This document shows positions 40,901 through 55,900 of a stretch of DNA of 64,000 nucleotides, one piece after another (position 1 is the first letter of the stretch; the number at the start of each line of letters is the position of its first letter). The notes under the pieces were generated by a model. That model had not been told where the DNA came from. It worked only from the letters and a program-made list of their open reading frames with translations, and ran no database searches. Source of the stretch: Antedon mediterranea. Taxonomy: Eukaryota; Echinodermata; Crinoidea; Comatulida; Antedonidae. The position numbers and the translations under genes were made by a program. The stretch covers positions 3,353,001-3,417,000 of the forward strand of contig NC_092673.1 of NCBI RefSeq assembly GCF_964355755.1, written 5' to 3'.

Positions 40901-43900
40901 CAGATCATATTTCCTTTAAATTCACAGGCTAGGTAGCTATGTCAGGGGTCAGTATGGATGAACTTGAAAATCCCAAGTGTAAAGGTAATGTAAGATGTTG
41001 GAAATGCAACCCATTTGTGCACAGTACATTCCAGGGTTTTAGAATTCCCACTGACACAACATAAATCAAGTTATGAAAGACATGCTTGTTAATTCTAAAG
41101 TTTTTTTTCACATATTTATTATAGCACATTTGTTGATTCTTTGAAGAAAAGTTCATAAGAGTTGAAAAACATCTCAGCTCATTTTAGGTAGTCATCTATC
41201 CACAGAATAATTTAAGAAGACTTTAATAATTATCAATAAAGCCCATAGCCAAGATTTTTTTTATAAAGGTGGGAGGCGGAAGGTGTGGGTGGCAGTGGCG
41301 ATTTTGAAAGGGACCCTTAGTTTGGTGTCATCACTTTTGCATTACAATTTGCGGCTGACCCAGGCCCCTGGAATTTTGATTCTGAAATCTATTCAGATCA
41401 AAATTATTCAAAAGTTATAAATCAAGTTTCAAATTTTAGAAGCTCATATTGAATTTTTTTTCAAAATTATTCTTTACCTCAACAATTTATCAGTAATCGC
41501 TTTTCAAAATTATTTAAATTCAGGATTACTAGCTTGTCTTATGGTTACATCAGTATAATCCAAAGAGATTAGCAACCAGTAGGATGTGGATTACCTGTTA
41601 ATCCCACTTATTAAAATTCATAAAGCATACAAACATAGTAGATAAGTGATGTTATTTCTCTATGGATCTTAGGAAAATGGCGGTCTCAGGACTGCTAAAG
41701 TATAAAGCTTTGTCTACAAATCAAACTAGTTTGACAATAAATGTGATGTGCCCATATATGGACATGATGCCATATTTGGACATATCGCTACCGTATTTGG
41801 GAACATCACACTTTTTTGTACACATAAAGTTTGATAGTGTAGACAAAGCTTTAATGCAAGTTTCTCATACTAGAGACAATAGATCTTTATAACATAGCTA
41901 TGTTGTTCTGTCTAAAAAAAAGAGTTTGCTTTACCTAGACTGTGAACACTTAATTCCTGAAACAAATGTGAGGTGTTAGTTACCCTTACCTGTATTTCGC
42001 AGGCGGCCATAACTGTGAATAGGTAGAAATATGCTTCTTCAATACTGGCTCCGCAACACACTACACCATGGTTACGCAAAAACATAACCTATAAAGAATA
42101 TAAAAATATGAACATTTAAGTATACTTTATTTAAGTTTACTTTAACAAAATTGATGAAGAGAACTGCAATTGAAAGGTAATTTTAACATGGAGAAGAATA
42201 TTTGAAATGAATAGCTTATTTTGTAATTTTTTATAGTATAAATGAAGGTGGTTTTAGAGGTGCGTGTGATGCACCACTTCCCACCTTTCCTAGATGAACT
42301 TTGTGGAATTGTTGCTAGTAATTTACAAATATTCATCACAGGGAATTTACTAACCCATACTACCCATATGCCATGCTAGTCATAAACATTACAAAACTGT
42401 CGTGTGTGAAACAGCATCAAGTTTTCCCAGAAATAAAGACAGTCACTAAAGTACTAAAATATATAGATTACAAACTGTATTACTGATGTACATTGTGTAA
42501 ACAAAATGTCCCCATATAAATTGATTCCCGCTATATGAACTACAACCGAATAATGCTTCATGTAATAACACAACCCGTATAATTTAATAAACCGATTAAA
42601 CTTTATTATCAAATAAGATGTTAATTTAAAGACAGTTGTTTTTGGCAGGAGGGATGTGGTATTGAATTATACATAGATGTACGCATCGTACGCATGATAA
42701 TCCAAATATTTTTAACTTACTTTACTTACTTTAGTGATGTAGAGACGTATTACTTATCATCAATCAATTAAGGTTAATAAACATGTACTAAATTCAGTTC
42801 TGAACTGTTTATAGATTATAGGTTTACCTAGTCTTTTGACAAATTCATCTTTTCATTGTATCACGTCAAACTAACATGACATTGTAATCATAGGCAAGGG
42901 TTCGAGGCTCACTCTGCTTAATGGTTCTCGTGGTAGAACGAGTCTTCTCGGATAAGGACTATAAACCGTAGGTCCAGTGTATACATCTCGCTCATGTGCA
43001 CTTTAAAGAACCTTAAGTACTCTGGTGTTCTATTATACACACAGTTATCATAACTCATCATGAGTGCCCCTTGAATGTCAGCATATGCTGTTTGAATAAA
43101 CAATAACTGGATGCATTGGCAGATCCAGCCACCACCCCCATAATCCATAGGTTCCAAGATGTGAACCTCTCCCTTGTGAACATAAAGGTTACAACCCAAT
43201 TGGGTCATGCGCCACTTTATGAATCACTAACAAACACCGCTAATTATATCAAAACCGATTTCAACGCAACAATTACTTAAATAGGTTATTATCAAAACAA
43301 TTCATTTCTGTTCTTTCCTTTTCAGAACTGTTATTCTTTAATCTCTACCACCGGATCTTCTATACATCATTTGATACTTTGCAAACATTGTCACATAGAC
43401 TTATCAAAATGCATAATACATAATATTTTTCAACCATTAGTTTGCAATCCCTAGGCCTAGAGGCTATAATATATTACTTATTGTATGATTTTAAACCACT
43501 GCATTAACCCAGAATATTGCACTCAATCAATCCCTAGTATACTTCCATTTTAAAACTCAACCTTAGGGCAGTAGGCAAATACCAGACTATAAGTATTACA
43601 TATTGTTGTGAGAAATATAAAGTAAAACAAATTGACTAATGGTACAAATGGCTGGAGGTATTTTTTTTTTATTATTTGCCCTTTTTGTGACATTGTTAGG
43701 AATGAATTTTTACCAGAATTACCTAAAATTAGAATTTTAATTCTTGCGGTTTTTACATTAAACCTTATTAATAACTGCAAGCGAAAGTATCTTATGAACT
43801 TTTGACCACTGGCTGACCTATTATTATATTTAGATTCTTTTTAGTACTTATTCATAATGTATACACCTGGACTAAGATATTTAAATTAGTAGGGATTACT

Positions 43901-46900
43901 TACTGTACTATCCATTATCTTAAGTTCAAACTAAGCATACTCTTCTCTGTACACCCAGATTTAATAAGACTATTAAAGAACCACTGATATTTCACGATTT
44001 AAAAATCAGCTTTAAAAGCAAGCATTAGCTATTACTATAAGAAAATTCAAACCTGGAAAAAAAAAGTATTGCCATTGGAAATGTTTCTTCCGAATAATAC
44101 CACATTGATTTGAAGCTATGTTTACATACTTTTTTCTCTAATAGAGTGAAATTGCCGTTTATTGAAGCTAAATTGCGGTTTATCTTTGTTCCGCAGATGT
44201 ACCAAAACCTATTGAAGTTACACGGTCAGTGTTATATCAGTGTTAATGACAAAGAGGTATAACAGAGTAATCTGATCATGCGAAATTGGCTGTAACTTGG
44301 ATATGATTCGGACCAGCACACGCAAACGTGCATAGAACAACTCTAGTGCGTGTAAAGATTGTTTGCTTTCTTGCAACAGTAAATCTAAAGCTGGGTTCCC
44401 ACTAGGACGTAACGCAAGGGCGTATACACAAGCGTGTTGACCAATGACAAGCGACAGTTCGAATAATTCATCCTTTGTGATTGGTCAACTAACTTACGTT
44501 AGTTGCAAGGGTCCCAAGTCTACCGCTACTCGCGGTAGTCTACCGCTTTTAGTACCCATCTACCGCGCTACCACCCATCTACCGCGCTACCGCTATCTCG
44601 ACGTTTTCTACCGCATTTTTATTTTTTTAACGCATTTTCAAATTTCCCCATATTTTTGGCGAAATTGATTTACGGTTACACCCAGGCTCAGCCCATGTCA
44701 ACAATAGTCAATAACCAGACAAAAGTGAGGCAGGATGTTGAGAACAATGTCTATTCATGCAGTCTCCGTGGTCTATTATTGTATTTTTATTTGTATGCAC
44801 TGCCTTTTGTTAAACCGTAACAATAATATAAACATGCACGGTACTACACGCCGGACGTAGAAAAAAAGAAGCGTGCAACCAACCGTGAATCAATCACGTG
44901 GTAACCGGAATACGCGATTATTATTTTTGGGAGCATCCAAGTTTTAACTAAATAAACGCTTTGATTACACAGTGGTTGAGACACGTTTTTAATAGTTATT
45001 ACATTTTTAAACACCCTCATAATTAATGGACTCTACCAATGTTGATCCGCTGGAAAGAACAACAGATCGCACATCGCACGAGGTTGTTGAGGCGGTGTTT
45101 TATTTGGTTTTACTGTACGATCCGATAATACGAACATGTTAAATGGATTCGCTAAGCAAGTACTGTAGGCCTACGTTTAATAAAAATTTACCTAAGATTG
45201 TCGTAAGCTCTTTTGTTCAAACTTGTTATTTATAGCAATAACCCACCCATTCCGGCATGCACGCTAGGCCTCCAGCCTAGGCCTACTCCTCGATCGATCG
45301 ATGTCGCTGGTGGGGAATTTCCCAGCGATAAGAAATCGGCGAAATAGCTCATAAACGGCCTACATTTTAATGTTATATCTTTAATGCCAGTGTAATTACG
45401 TATGGATAAAACAATATAAAACTCAATGTTTTTCATCTGAAATAATATGTTAACTCGCGTAATGAAGCATAAGACGGATTCGGAATAGTTTTGGGGTTTA
45501 AAAATGGTAGCTAGCTAGGCTAGGGCCTAGATTCTAGGCCCTAGCCTAGCTAGCTAGTAGAAGCCCTAGGCTAGGCCTGTGCCTACAAAAAATGAGTAAA
45601 TTCTATTGGACAATACTATCATGTGTAAATATTGTACATTATGTAATTAAGTTAAATTATGTTATATACTGAATTTTAGTTAAAATACAGTATATAATAT
45701 ATTTTTTAAATTCTTTATACTGAGGATGTATCCATAAAAAAAATAAGAATGTAAAAATACTGATGGATAAACCTATGTAAAAATTAAGCCAACTTATAAA
45801 TATTGTATATGTAACATATTTAGTTAAGAGACGTAAAACAACACGCGTGTTGATTTTCGATTCCCCGCGCGTTAACTTTCGACGCCCCGACGAATTGAAT
45901 GTGATTCACGACAAAATCTCCTGCGAATGGACTTTCCCAAGTTGGGACCTCTGTAGTTGCGTCTTTAGTGGGAACCAAGCATTACTATCAAGCCACATAT
46001 AAGAGATGGCACTTTTATCCAAATGCTGTCCTTGGCTATTATACAAGATGACCTTTTTAGGCAAGATAAAAAAAATGCTACTTAATAGCTATCATTATTC
46101 ACAATCAATTTATTGACCATTTTGTTTGGACTCTACTTTTAATGGACTGAGTCACTGAAAGACATTTTAGATGATTAGCTGGAAGCTAGGTCAAAGTTGA
46201 AGTCTAGTGAGTCACCCTACATTATAATAACATACGGATTATACTCAACAGTAACGATCTACAGTTGTTATGTTTAGTTTCCTAATTGGCTCTCAGCTCA
46301 TCAACTTACAAACGTTACCCTTTGTGTAATTGTTAATGTTAGAATTACAAGAGTTGAAAAGTTACTTGGTGAATGACATGCTTTTGGGTGTTAGGTTCTA
46401 AGCCTCTAATGCTTGTAACAATCTTGCATGATTAATGTAGCTATCATTGATAAACCTCTATCGTAAATAAAGCACCCAATAATTATCTTACTTTTTTTTG
46501 CAAAGTCTATCCAAACGTAAATCGCATCCAATTAAAACATTATCTCGTGTTTCAGATACGCAAAACATCTAGAGTTTCAACTCTTTGTAACTGTAGATAC
46601 TGAACACAGCTAAAACCTTTCAGAAAGATGTGTCAAAAAACTGTGTACAACACCTTTTTAACTTCCTCTAAAAATAAAGGAGCATTTCACCTGAACACTA
46701 CTAGTGGCATTGTTTCATTTTTCTTCCCAATCATCGAGCAAAAGTACATATGTATACGCCCATTTAACTTGTCTGTGCGACGCCCATAAAACTTGTCTGT
46801 GCGACGCCCATCCAACTTGTCTGTGCGACGCCCATCGAACATGTCTGTGTGCGATGCCCATCCAACTTGTCTATGCGACGCCCATCCACTATGTCTGTGT

Positions 46901-49900
46901 GCGACGATCATCCAACTTGTCTGTGCGACGCCCATCCAACCTTTTCTGTGCGACACCCATCCGACCTTTTCTGTACGACACCTATCCAACTTGTTATCGA
47001 GTCTGACTGATCCGATTACATTGAATGTATGCAATTCATATTTTAACAGCGCTGTTGTGGATATCATGCCTTAGATGACGATGACGCCCACTTACCTTGT
47101 TATCTGATTGATCGTATAACTTAGTATGAATGTCTGTATAAATCCAACTGTTAACAGTAATTCCCGTGAAATTGAACACATTTGGGCCTCCCCAATTATC
47201 CCCTTCCCAGCGATGCCCACCAAGCTTACCTTGTTATTGGGTCCAAGAGATCTGATTACTTTATCCTTATCTTCTTCTTCTACCAGAATACCTGTGTAGT
47301 CCATATAGGATACTTCACCTACAATCAAAGATTCTTGTGAAATTGGTAACAAACCGCATTTCATTGAAGAAACCTAAAAAAAACACACAACAAACAAATA
47401 ATGGAATATCATTTGCAAATAAATCAAATATTCAAATTGTTCATAACCACCATTCCTGACATAATTTCCATACTCTTTAAATAAACTTGAAAAACATGAA
47501 TCTTATAGATTAGGAGTAACTGACGTTAATATGTCAGTCAGGGGGAAAAAGGCAAAAGGCATCCTACTTGTTATCAGATAATCTATGGTTTTGACAAATC
47601 TTGTAACATGATTGTTATTTAAGGCCCTGTTCAGACCCATGGCGTTAGACCGTTTTAGCGTACGACGCTAAAAGAATGTGTGTTTGAACAGTTGGAGATT
47701 AGCGTACAACGCGTCGTACAACGGTTGTAGCGGAAAACGGTTGATAGTACCGTTTTAGCGTACAACGCTACTGTAAGTCAACGTTGTATCCAATCAGAAC
47801 GTTTCCTGTTATGACGCGAAACAAGGTTTGACCTAGGCTGACATCTTGTATCGTCAATGTGTAAGATTGATTTCAATAACAAAAAGGCCAGAATAAATAA
47901 GGCCTAACTACACTACAAATACAACTGTTACAAAGGCTACAAACTATTATCAACTGATTACCATTATATTTTCTAACAAATGACATAAATACATGCACCT
48001 TGTATTTAAACATAGGGACTACGATCCCATCCGCTTTTAGGCCTAGCTAGGCCTAGAGCCATTCACGCATTTCATTCAAGCTAAAAACTAGCGTGGGACA
48101 TCAAGTCACTCATTCATACAAGGCAGACTAGACGGGACAAGTTTAATGCTGAAAACCCCCTAACTCCTAAAAAAATCAGTAAACAAACAAGGGGAGCTGT
48201 GTCCCTTTTATTAGCAAGTTAAGGGTTATTTTCAACCGACTGGACCAAATAATATATATCTTTGACTGGACTGGATAGACTAATCACAATCATTTTTTTC
48301 TTCATCATTACGAGGCCTGCTTTATTTTCGTAACACAAGAGCCTGGGGAAAATGTTTTTTACTACAAAATAAAAACTATAGAAACAGAAATTTGGCTTTA
48401 CTATATTTTTCTTAAATAAATGCTGAGGTATGTTTTATTTACGGCAAATTTTGTCATAATTGTACTTTAGGGCTGAGATCTAGGCCTATATACAGTGGAA
48501 ATAATTATGAAAACACGTGGGTAAGAGCACATGAATATGCAACTAGAAACAACCTGGATGACGTACTTCCGTTGTAACGATAATCGTACGCTATGGGTCT
48601 GAACACCTCATTTTTTTCTCTGCGGTTTGTAAGGTGACCTTGATAGTAACGTTGTACGCTAAAACGGTCTAACGCCATGGGTCTGAACAGGGCCTAAATC
48701 ATAGATTTTAATTTTGAGGAGTAATTACAATTTGACTTAAAGCTCAGGTACAGGCATGAATTTTAAATATAACATTTGGTTAATTGTACATAAATCAAAT
48801 ATTTGTAACAGAAATCAAGACGAAAAAACATGAATTTCCCTTATTATGGTGAAATACAAAATTTGGCCAAATTCTTCCATAAAAACCAGGAAGACTTTTT
48901 TAAAGTAGTTAGGTAGTTAACCTAATGTAATAACATGTCTGGTGACTCCCTAGACGGTGAAAAAAGGTGGTGGATATACGGGGGGATAATTTTTTCTATA
49001 GCATGAAAATAAAAATCTGAAGTTGAATAAAAATATCAGAAATGTAATATTCAAGTTATAATAGCTATATTTAGTCATCTGATAACATTTTTTACCACAC
49101 CGTTTATTTTTCATAGCTTTTTAAAATGCCTCTCTATTTACAAAATTTGTGTACAAAAGAATAGAGATTTTACTGTGTAATTTGAACTATTCCCCCACTG
49201 ATAAGAAAGTGCTTATTTTTAACAAGCTTGTGTAACACAAATAAAATCCCAAAAATTATGAAACATAAGGGAAACTATAGATCGATAATTATTGGAATGT
49301 ATGATCAATAGAAATTTTTTGCCCGCACCTGGCCTTTAAAATTCTAATCTTTCAACATCAAATTATTTGCTATGTGAACCCATTTTAAAAGTAGTACAGT
49401 ATTATTAGTATCTAAACTATAATTAAATTGCTTTTATTGCCATTGGTGTTGATGCATAACAAATTTATACAATAAATACCCTGTATTGTATGTAAATGAT
49501 TTTATTCTTTGACAATATAAAAGTGGAATAGTCACAGTTGGTATATAGGTTAGGACGTTTCTTTGTTAATGTTAGACCCCATTTAGGCCGGCCCTGGGTC
49601 GGCCCTGGGTCGGCAATTGATAAGTGTAAATACTCCAAAAAGTTAGGCCGGCCCTGGGCCGGACGCAGATCTGGGCCACCTCTCCAGGTAGGTTCAGGAG
49701 CGGCTTTTACGTTTGGGCCGGCTTACGCAGTGAACCGTGAACAACGTTTGACCTTTTTATGAGGTTGTTGTTATGACGATCCGACATTCTCAGTACATAC
49801 CTTCCTCCTTTTCGGGCGACAATTTGTTTTCTTCATTATATAGTTAAATTTATTTTCAGACATCTTCTTTCAATAAAGTATTCCTCCGCTTGTTTCGCAT

Positions 49901-52900
49901 ATACATAAAATATAGCCATATTATATATAAAACAGTGGGGTTCATTTTGTTTTTAATGGGACAAAAAACAACAATACAGTACTATAAATATAAAACGGTC
50001 GGTTCGCGCGGAGAGTTGAATTGACGATCGAGAGAGAAAAATGTAAACAAACTGTACTTCGTATCCCAGCATGCAATGGTACTTCCGATAAAATTATTTA
50101 CGACCAGTAATCTGCGTCGGTAGTGTAAACGCTCTGGGCCGGCCTAAAAAGTAAATATTTGCAACCGGCCCAGGACCGGCCCTGGACCCAAACGAAAGTG
50201 TAAATGGGGTCTATGTTGCTACAGAATTTCTCCTTTATTATTTATTATATTTACACTCATTTCCTTTAGTAAAGTGCCACGAAAGAATTTGGAATTGTTT
50301 ATATTCAATACAACCATTACCTACTGTATCTAAATATAACACACCACCTTATCCAGGTCATTTGAGGCAACTTTTACCAAGAGGTCCTGAATGAGGTCGA
50401 GACACGATTCATTCGGGATTGCATTTTAGCAACTAGTATTACATTAATATTTTTGTAAAGCTCTTTCTAAATTATTAAACTATAGCTTGACAAAAAAAGT
50501 GTGATGTGCACAAATTTGGTAGTGATATGCCCAGATATGGTAGTGATATGCCCAAATATGGTAGTGATATGACATCACATTTTGTTGACAGTCAAGTCAC
50601 AAAGTTTGATAGTGTAGACAGAGCTTTAGCAATGTAAAATAAAATTACCGCTGCAGCACTTGGTGTGTGAACGTGAATAACGCATCTGATGTCCGGTCGT
50701 GCAGCGTGGATGGCAGAGTGTAGTGTGAATCCTGCAAGGTTCGGGCCATAGGTTGATGTTCCATGGTCAATGATGTTACCAACGTTGTCAATTTTGATGA
50801 GTGACGATGCAGAGACCTCATGGTACATCAAACCAAACGGATTGATGAGAAAATGGTTCTGGTCATGAGATACTCTTACCTGAAAAAGTAATTAAAAAAC
50901 TGTAAATGTTAGAATTTAATTGTCGGTTTGTCCAGGTAAAGCTAGACAAGAAATAGTCACAATGCATTCAAGATTCAAGAAATTTTATTGGTCCACTTTA
51001 AAATGGAAATTTGTTTTGCTTGGCATAAAAGACAATAAAACAACAAAGCAAAAATACATATCTCAAATGACACACTGTGTTTATATGGGCAGGAACAAAA
51101 AATATCTAAAATTAGACAAGGGTTTGAACTATGTATTTAACCCATAATGCCAAATATTTAACAAAAATATGGCATATGAAATAGTATTGATAAAGAGACT
51201 TAAACCTATTTAATAGCATTAATACTATAATATAGAAAGTATGACAAACACTAATTTCATTAGTAAGAGAAAAAAAAACTAAGCATTTATTATTTTATAT
51301 AAGTTACATCCCTACATAGCAAACATTGAACGAGCTAAAACAGAGAGTTTCACACGATTCTTGAATAAAAATGCACTTGGATTTACTATGAGTAATGGCA
51401 GTAAAACTACAAGCACGCAACTAGGGTCATAAAATGTTACAACACTTTGCAAATGGGATGCTGCCGGCAGCCCAGTACCTAACAATAACTCATCTATCAA
51501 GAGCTCTCATTATCCAACTGTACAGCATCAAGCCCTGATGTTTATAACTACTAATTAAAGCCTAAATAATCAACTTAACTAAGTTATAATATAAAGCTCT
51601 GTGATGTGGCCAAATATGGTAGAGATATGCCCAAAAATGGTATTGATATGACATCATCATGTCCATGGCCACATCACTTTTTTTGTCACTCTCCAATTTG
51701 ATAGTGCTTTAGATTGTATATTTTTTTCTTTCCCTATATAAATAATATTCAAGATTATATCTTAAAATTTGTCCCTTCCATTGTATTCATTTGTGTTTCA
51801 TGATCTTTTAAACGTGTTTTTTAAATGATTTTCCTTATCATCTTTTTAATGTATTTTTCTACATCTTCTGCTAAACTGTATGCTTATTTAAATGCACAAG
51901 ATTGAAGGTTACATCGCACAGACATTCCAACTTTTTGCTCTATAACATTTAACAACTGATTCCCAATGTACAGTTCTATAATTCAAAATAATGGTAGTCA
52001 GTCTTGTTTTGAAATAGTGTATGTATTGTACTTTATGATGTAACTACACAAGGCTCTGAGACCCATCACTTTCAATTACTATTAAAATCACTGTGATAAC
52101 ATACTGCCACAGGATATCTGGCTGCAAGGTACTGGAATATTTACAAAATGCATATAGTTTTATTAACTATTATGCATTCCTAGATAATTCAAAGGCTAAT
52201 TTGTAAAGTGGGCTTATAAATGAATATCAAAATCAAGTGATTCTAGGTGGGGTAAGTAACTAGACTTAAATTGTTCTGGTCAATGGAATTTATAACTATC
52301 CATAGCAATTGCTATGACACTATTGTAAAAACATATTTTATCATCCAATATAGGAAATAATGTATGTTTAATTTCATACTGTATGAACAGTAATTACTGT
52401 AAAAAGGACGGCCAGACAAATTAATGTTCAGCAACCTGGACTCATTTTCATTCACATAATTAAAAGTACTTCGTTCATCGCCACAAGTTATAGGTTATTA
52501 AAAATAGTTCAACATAACTGTGTTGGTGATAGTTGACCTAGTTCAATCAACACTTTGAGTTTGGTTTAAATATTTCTACGGTTCCCACCAAAATAAGTGA
52601 TGTGGGTCTCAGATTCATAAATTTGGTGATCGAGAAATATTTGGAATAGAATACAGTATTTACAGTTGACCTCTCGGGATATACAAATAAAGGGGACAAT
52701 TTCTCATTTAGGGCCTGTTTCTATTGAAAAATAAAAAAAGAACGGTTTTTTGGAAACCGGTTTCGGCTGTTGTTTATAAATAAAGATCGCGTTGCAGCTC
52801 AATTTTTTCTCCAATAAAACCGGTTCCGTCCATGTGCGTTCGTTATGAATGACGTCATTATATACACCACAATGCAGTTCGTTAGGCGGAAGCGCGATTT

Positions 52901-55900
52901 GATCGAGGTCATGTTTAATTTTTTTCGCATAGCGCGATCCCCAAGAAATAGCATCCATTTCATAATAGAAGCGGGAATTACTGTATACCTGAAACGTTAT
53001 TGTGGTCCTTAGTTAAAGTATAGGTACGTCGCACCCTCTGATATTGTCAAGTTGAACTCGTCTATTTTTCACACGCTTTACAATATTCTTAAAAACATGT
53101 AGGCGCGGCCTATAATACGTGAGTCTTTCTTCCGACTCCCGACAAGTCCCCTCATCTTCTTTCCTTCACATATTTTTTACGAACCTCGTAATGGCATCGG
53201 TCAACATTTTTTAGTTAAATAAAATACTCACTATCTAGAGAAATAAAAATGACTTAGGCCTAGGTCCTATCGCGCGAGTTTGACTGCGAGTTGACCGCAA
53301 TCATCCCAGTGCAGCAGACTGCACAGTTCAGTTTTTGGGGTCAAATTGAGACCGCGATTGTGTTGCAGCTAAAAATTGCTCCGCGGAAACCGGTTTCAGA
53401 ACGGTTCTTTGCGATCGAGACCGCAATCAATTGGGGTTTTTGAAACCGTTTTTAAGATCGGTTCTTTTTTGTGGTTTTTTGTGGGGACCCATTTCTGCTG
53501 GCAAGAAAAAACGGTTCTTGAAAAGAACGGTATTCAAAACCCTATTCTCTGCTCTATAGAAACAGGCCCATAGAGCAAATAAGGGGAAATGTATCATGTT
53601 TTACTATGACCAAAATCCCTATTCAAAGGATACTCCTATTATATTTTTTCCCTTCCTTTTCGTTTCTCTACAGCTTTGTCTACAATATCAAACTAGTTTG
53701 ATAAAAACAAAGTGTGATGTGCCCAAATATGGTAGTGATATGCCCAAATATGGTAGTGATATGACATCAACTTTCTCCCTAATTTCTCAGAAGAGATGGT
53801 TAAATATTCAAGGCACATTACTTATTATAAAATGAAAAAAAAAAGTATGTATGCAAGATAAACAATTCTGATTAAGAACATCCATGACATTTACATTAAG
53901 ACATCTCTGGAGAGAGAAACTGAAAACCGACTTTAAAGTTCACCATGAATACGTTAGTCAGTTTACTAACGCCTTGCATGAATAAAGAATGAATAGGAAG
54001 GAAAAACAACATTAGATCTTGCGAAATTTGGTAAGTTGATAATTAACTAATAATCAGATATCCAACCACCATATTTATTCATTTTTTTTTTCAATCGCAA
54101 TGATGTCACAGTTTTAATTATTATAAAGAAATTAATACGAGAGTGATGTGACACGTTTTTGTTAGTTTTTTATTTATCTGTTTTTGTATATCTCGGAGAA
54201 AACTTAATTGTTATGTATATTTCATATGCAAATGACAATAAATGCAAGTAATTTTCCAATGACGAATTAATAATTGAGAAAATTTCCGTTATTAATTTGT
54301 TTACTGTAATTGTATATAATATGTAATTTTATCATTCTTCTTTAGCGATATGATTTTGTCATAATTAGTAAGACAATTAATTAAGTTTTATTACTACAAC
54401 TCATTTATTTCTAATTATAGACAATATTAAGAATAAGGTTTCCTTTATACTCGTAAAGAAACACAATTTAATTTCACCATTGTATTATCTCATACAAAAT
54501 ATTTTCAATATTAACATTAATGCTAGACACCAATATTAAAAATGGATAGCATTAGCAGACATAATCTATTTTTACAATTTCATTATTCTGGGATAAACCA
54601 AAATGCATACATAATTATTGCCATGGCAACCAGTCGCATCTTAATAACTATGATTATTATACTTGCCGTATATAATAATATGGATATTCACTCATCTATG
54701 AATTTATGAAATTAATCTTCTGAAGTACAATCAACTTTCAAGAAGATCCCAAAGTGCAGCTTTAATATTAAATTTTGTTTCCCGTACTATCTAATTTTTC
54801 AAGGTGATCCCAATGTCTTAATATAAATATAGAAATAATAATGTGCCCAGGCGCTTAGCAGATAAATCATGTCCAATGTTGACAAAGTTTTAAAATATTA
54901 ATAAATCTTAAAAAATTGTTTTTAAAATCTGTTATATTTTTTCTTCAGATGGATTTCTCCCACCTTCATGATACACTAACTTACTATACAGGTAGTAAAA
55001 AGACACTATGACTAAAAATAGCTGTTTTATTATATTTTATAAATAATAATCAATATTGAGTGTCATAAAGTTTATGCACAATAACATATATATTTCTGCT
55101 TCTTATGAATAATCATGTTATTGAAAATTTATTTTTTAATTTGAATATTTATTCAAATTTTTAAATGTACAAATTTATGTTAAATTTCTACTTTATCCTT
55201 ATACTTAAGTACTTGTCTCTAATCATGAATTATTCATGAGCCAAAATACATTATTGATATTTAAGCAAAGACCATCTTACACAGTCAAGATATTATTATT
55301 TTAATACAAAAAGTACAATTATTTTAAGTGTAAATAGACGCAAGCTACACCGCCTTAAATAAATAATGAGTATACTAATCAAGGATGTACGTAATACGAT
55401 GATGATCAGCAATAGAAATATCTCAAATTAATTTTTTTTTTTCATCGAGAGTAGACAGAAATACTGGACAGATAAATCACATTTTACAATTAGTAAACAC
55501 CTTTACTGTTTTTTTGTAATGCGAGGGAAGAACAGAAGATAGTTGGCACTATATAAGTAGAGATTTGAATCATGAATGAAGAAATGATAAAGTAAAAGAA
55601 TGAAATGATGATATATAGATCGAATTTTGTGAAAAAAAAGGAAGACATACATACATTTGAAAAGACCAATTACCAGTAAGAAGAGAAGAGAAATGAATTA
55701 AAAAACATGGTATGTAAATAATAACAAGATGGAGAATTTAAAGTATTTTAGTAAAATGAAGAGATTAAAACAGTGGATTATCATAGATTAGGGAAAGTTC
55801 TAAATGGGATAGATAAATCGAACGAAAATTCTAGAATAACATAATAATTTCATATTGTCATATTCATTTACATTTGAACAAACTTCTCTTCTACTTAATG

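Larger units (their letters stand above)
44389..45981. mobile_element. MITE family 2, copy c, split by a 1.4-kb insertion
   Basis: Left end AGCTGGGTTCCCACTAGGAC at 44,389; right end TTTAGTGGGAACCAAGC at about 45,980. The element stops at 44,519 and resumes at about 45,943. The intervening 1.4 kb is bracketed by an 8-base match, TCCCAAGT (44,512-44,519 and 45,935-45,942), as if duplicated on insertion. Confidence 0.65.
42089..47229. other. Adducin intron (5.1 kb)
   Basis: No exon recognised. Contains a SINE copy, an interrupted family 2 MITE, a 49-bp palindrome and a 24-bp minisatellite. Confidence 0.55.

Noticed and set aside
46687-47074. Open frames of 93-126 aa on both strands
   Set aside because: Made by the 24-bp minisatellite.
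49538-49762. 74-aa Gly/Arg/Pro-rich frame
   Set aside because: Left arm of a GGCCGG-rich inverted-repeat element.
52704-53573. Frames inside the 859-bp element
   Set aside because: They follow subterminal repeats and match nothing known.
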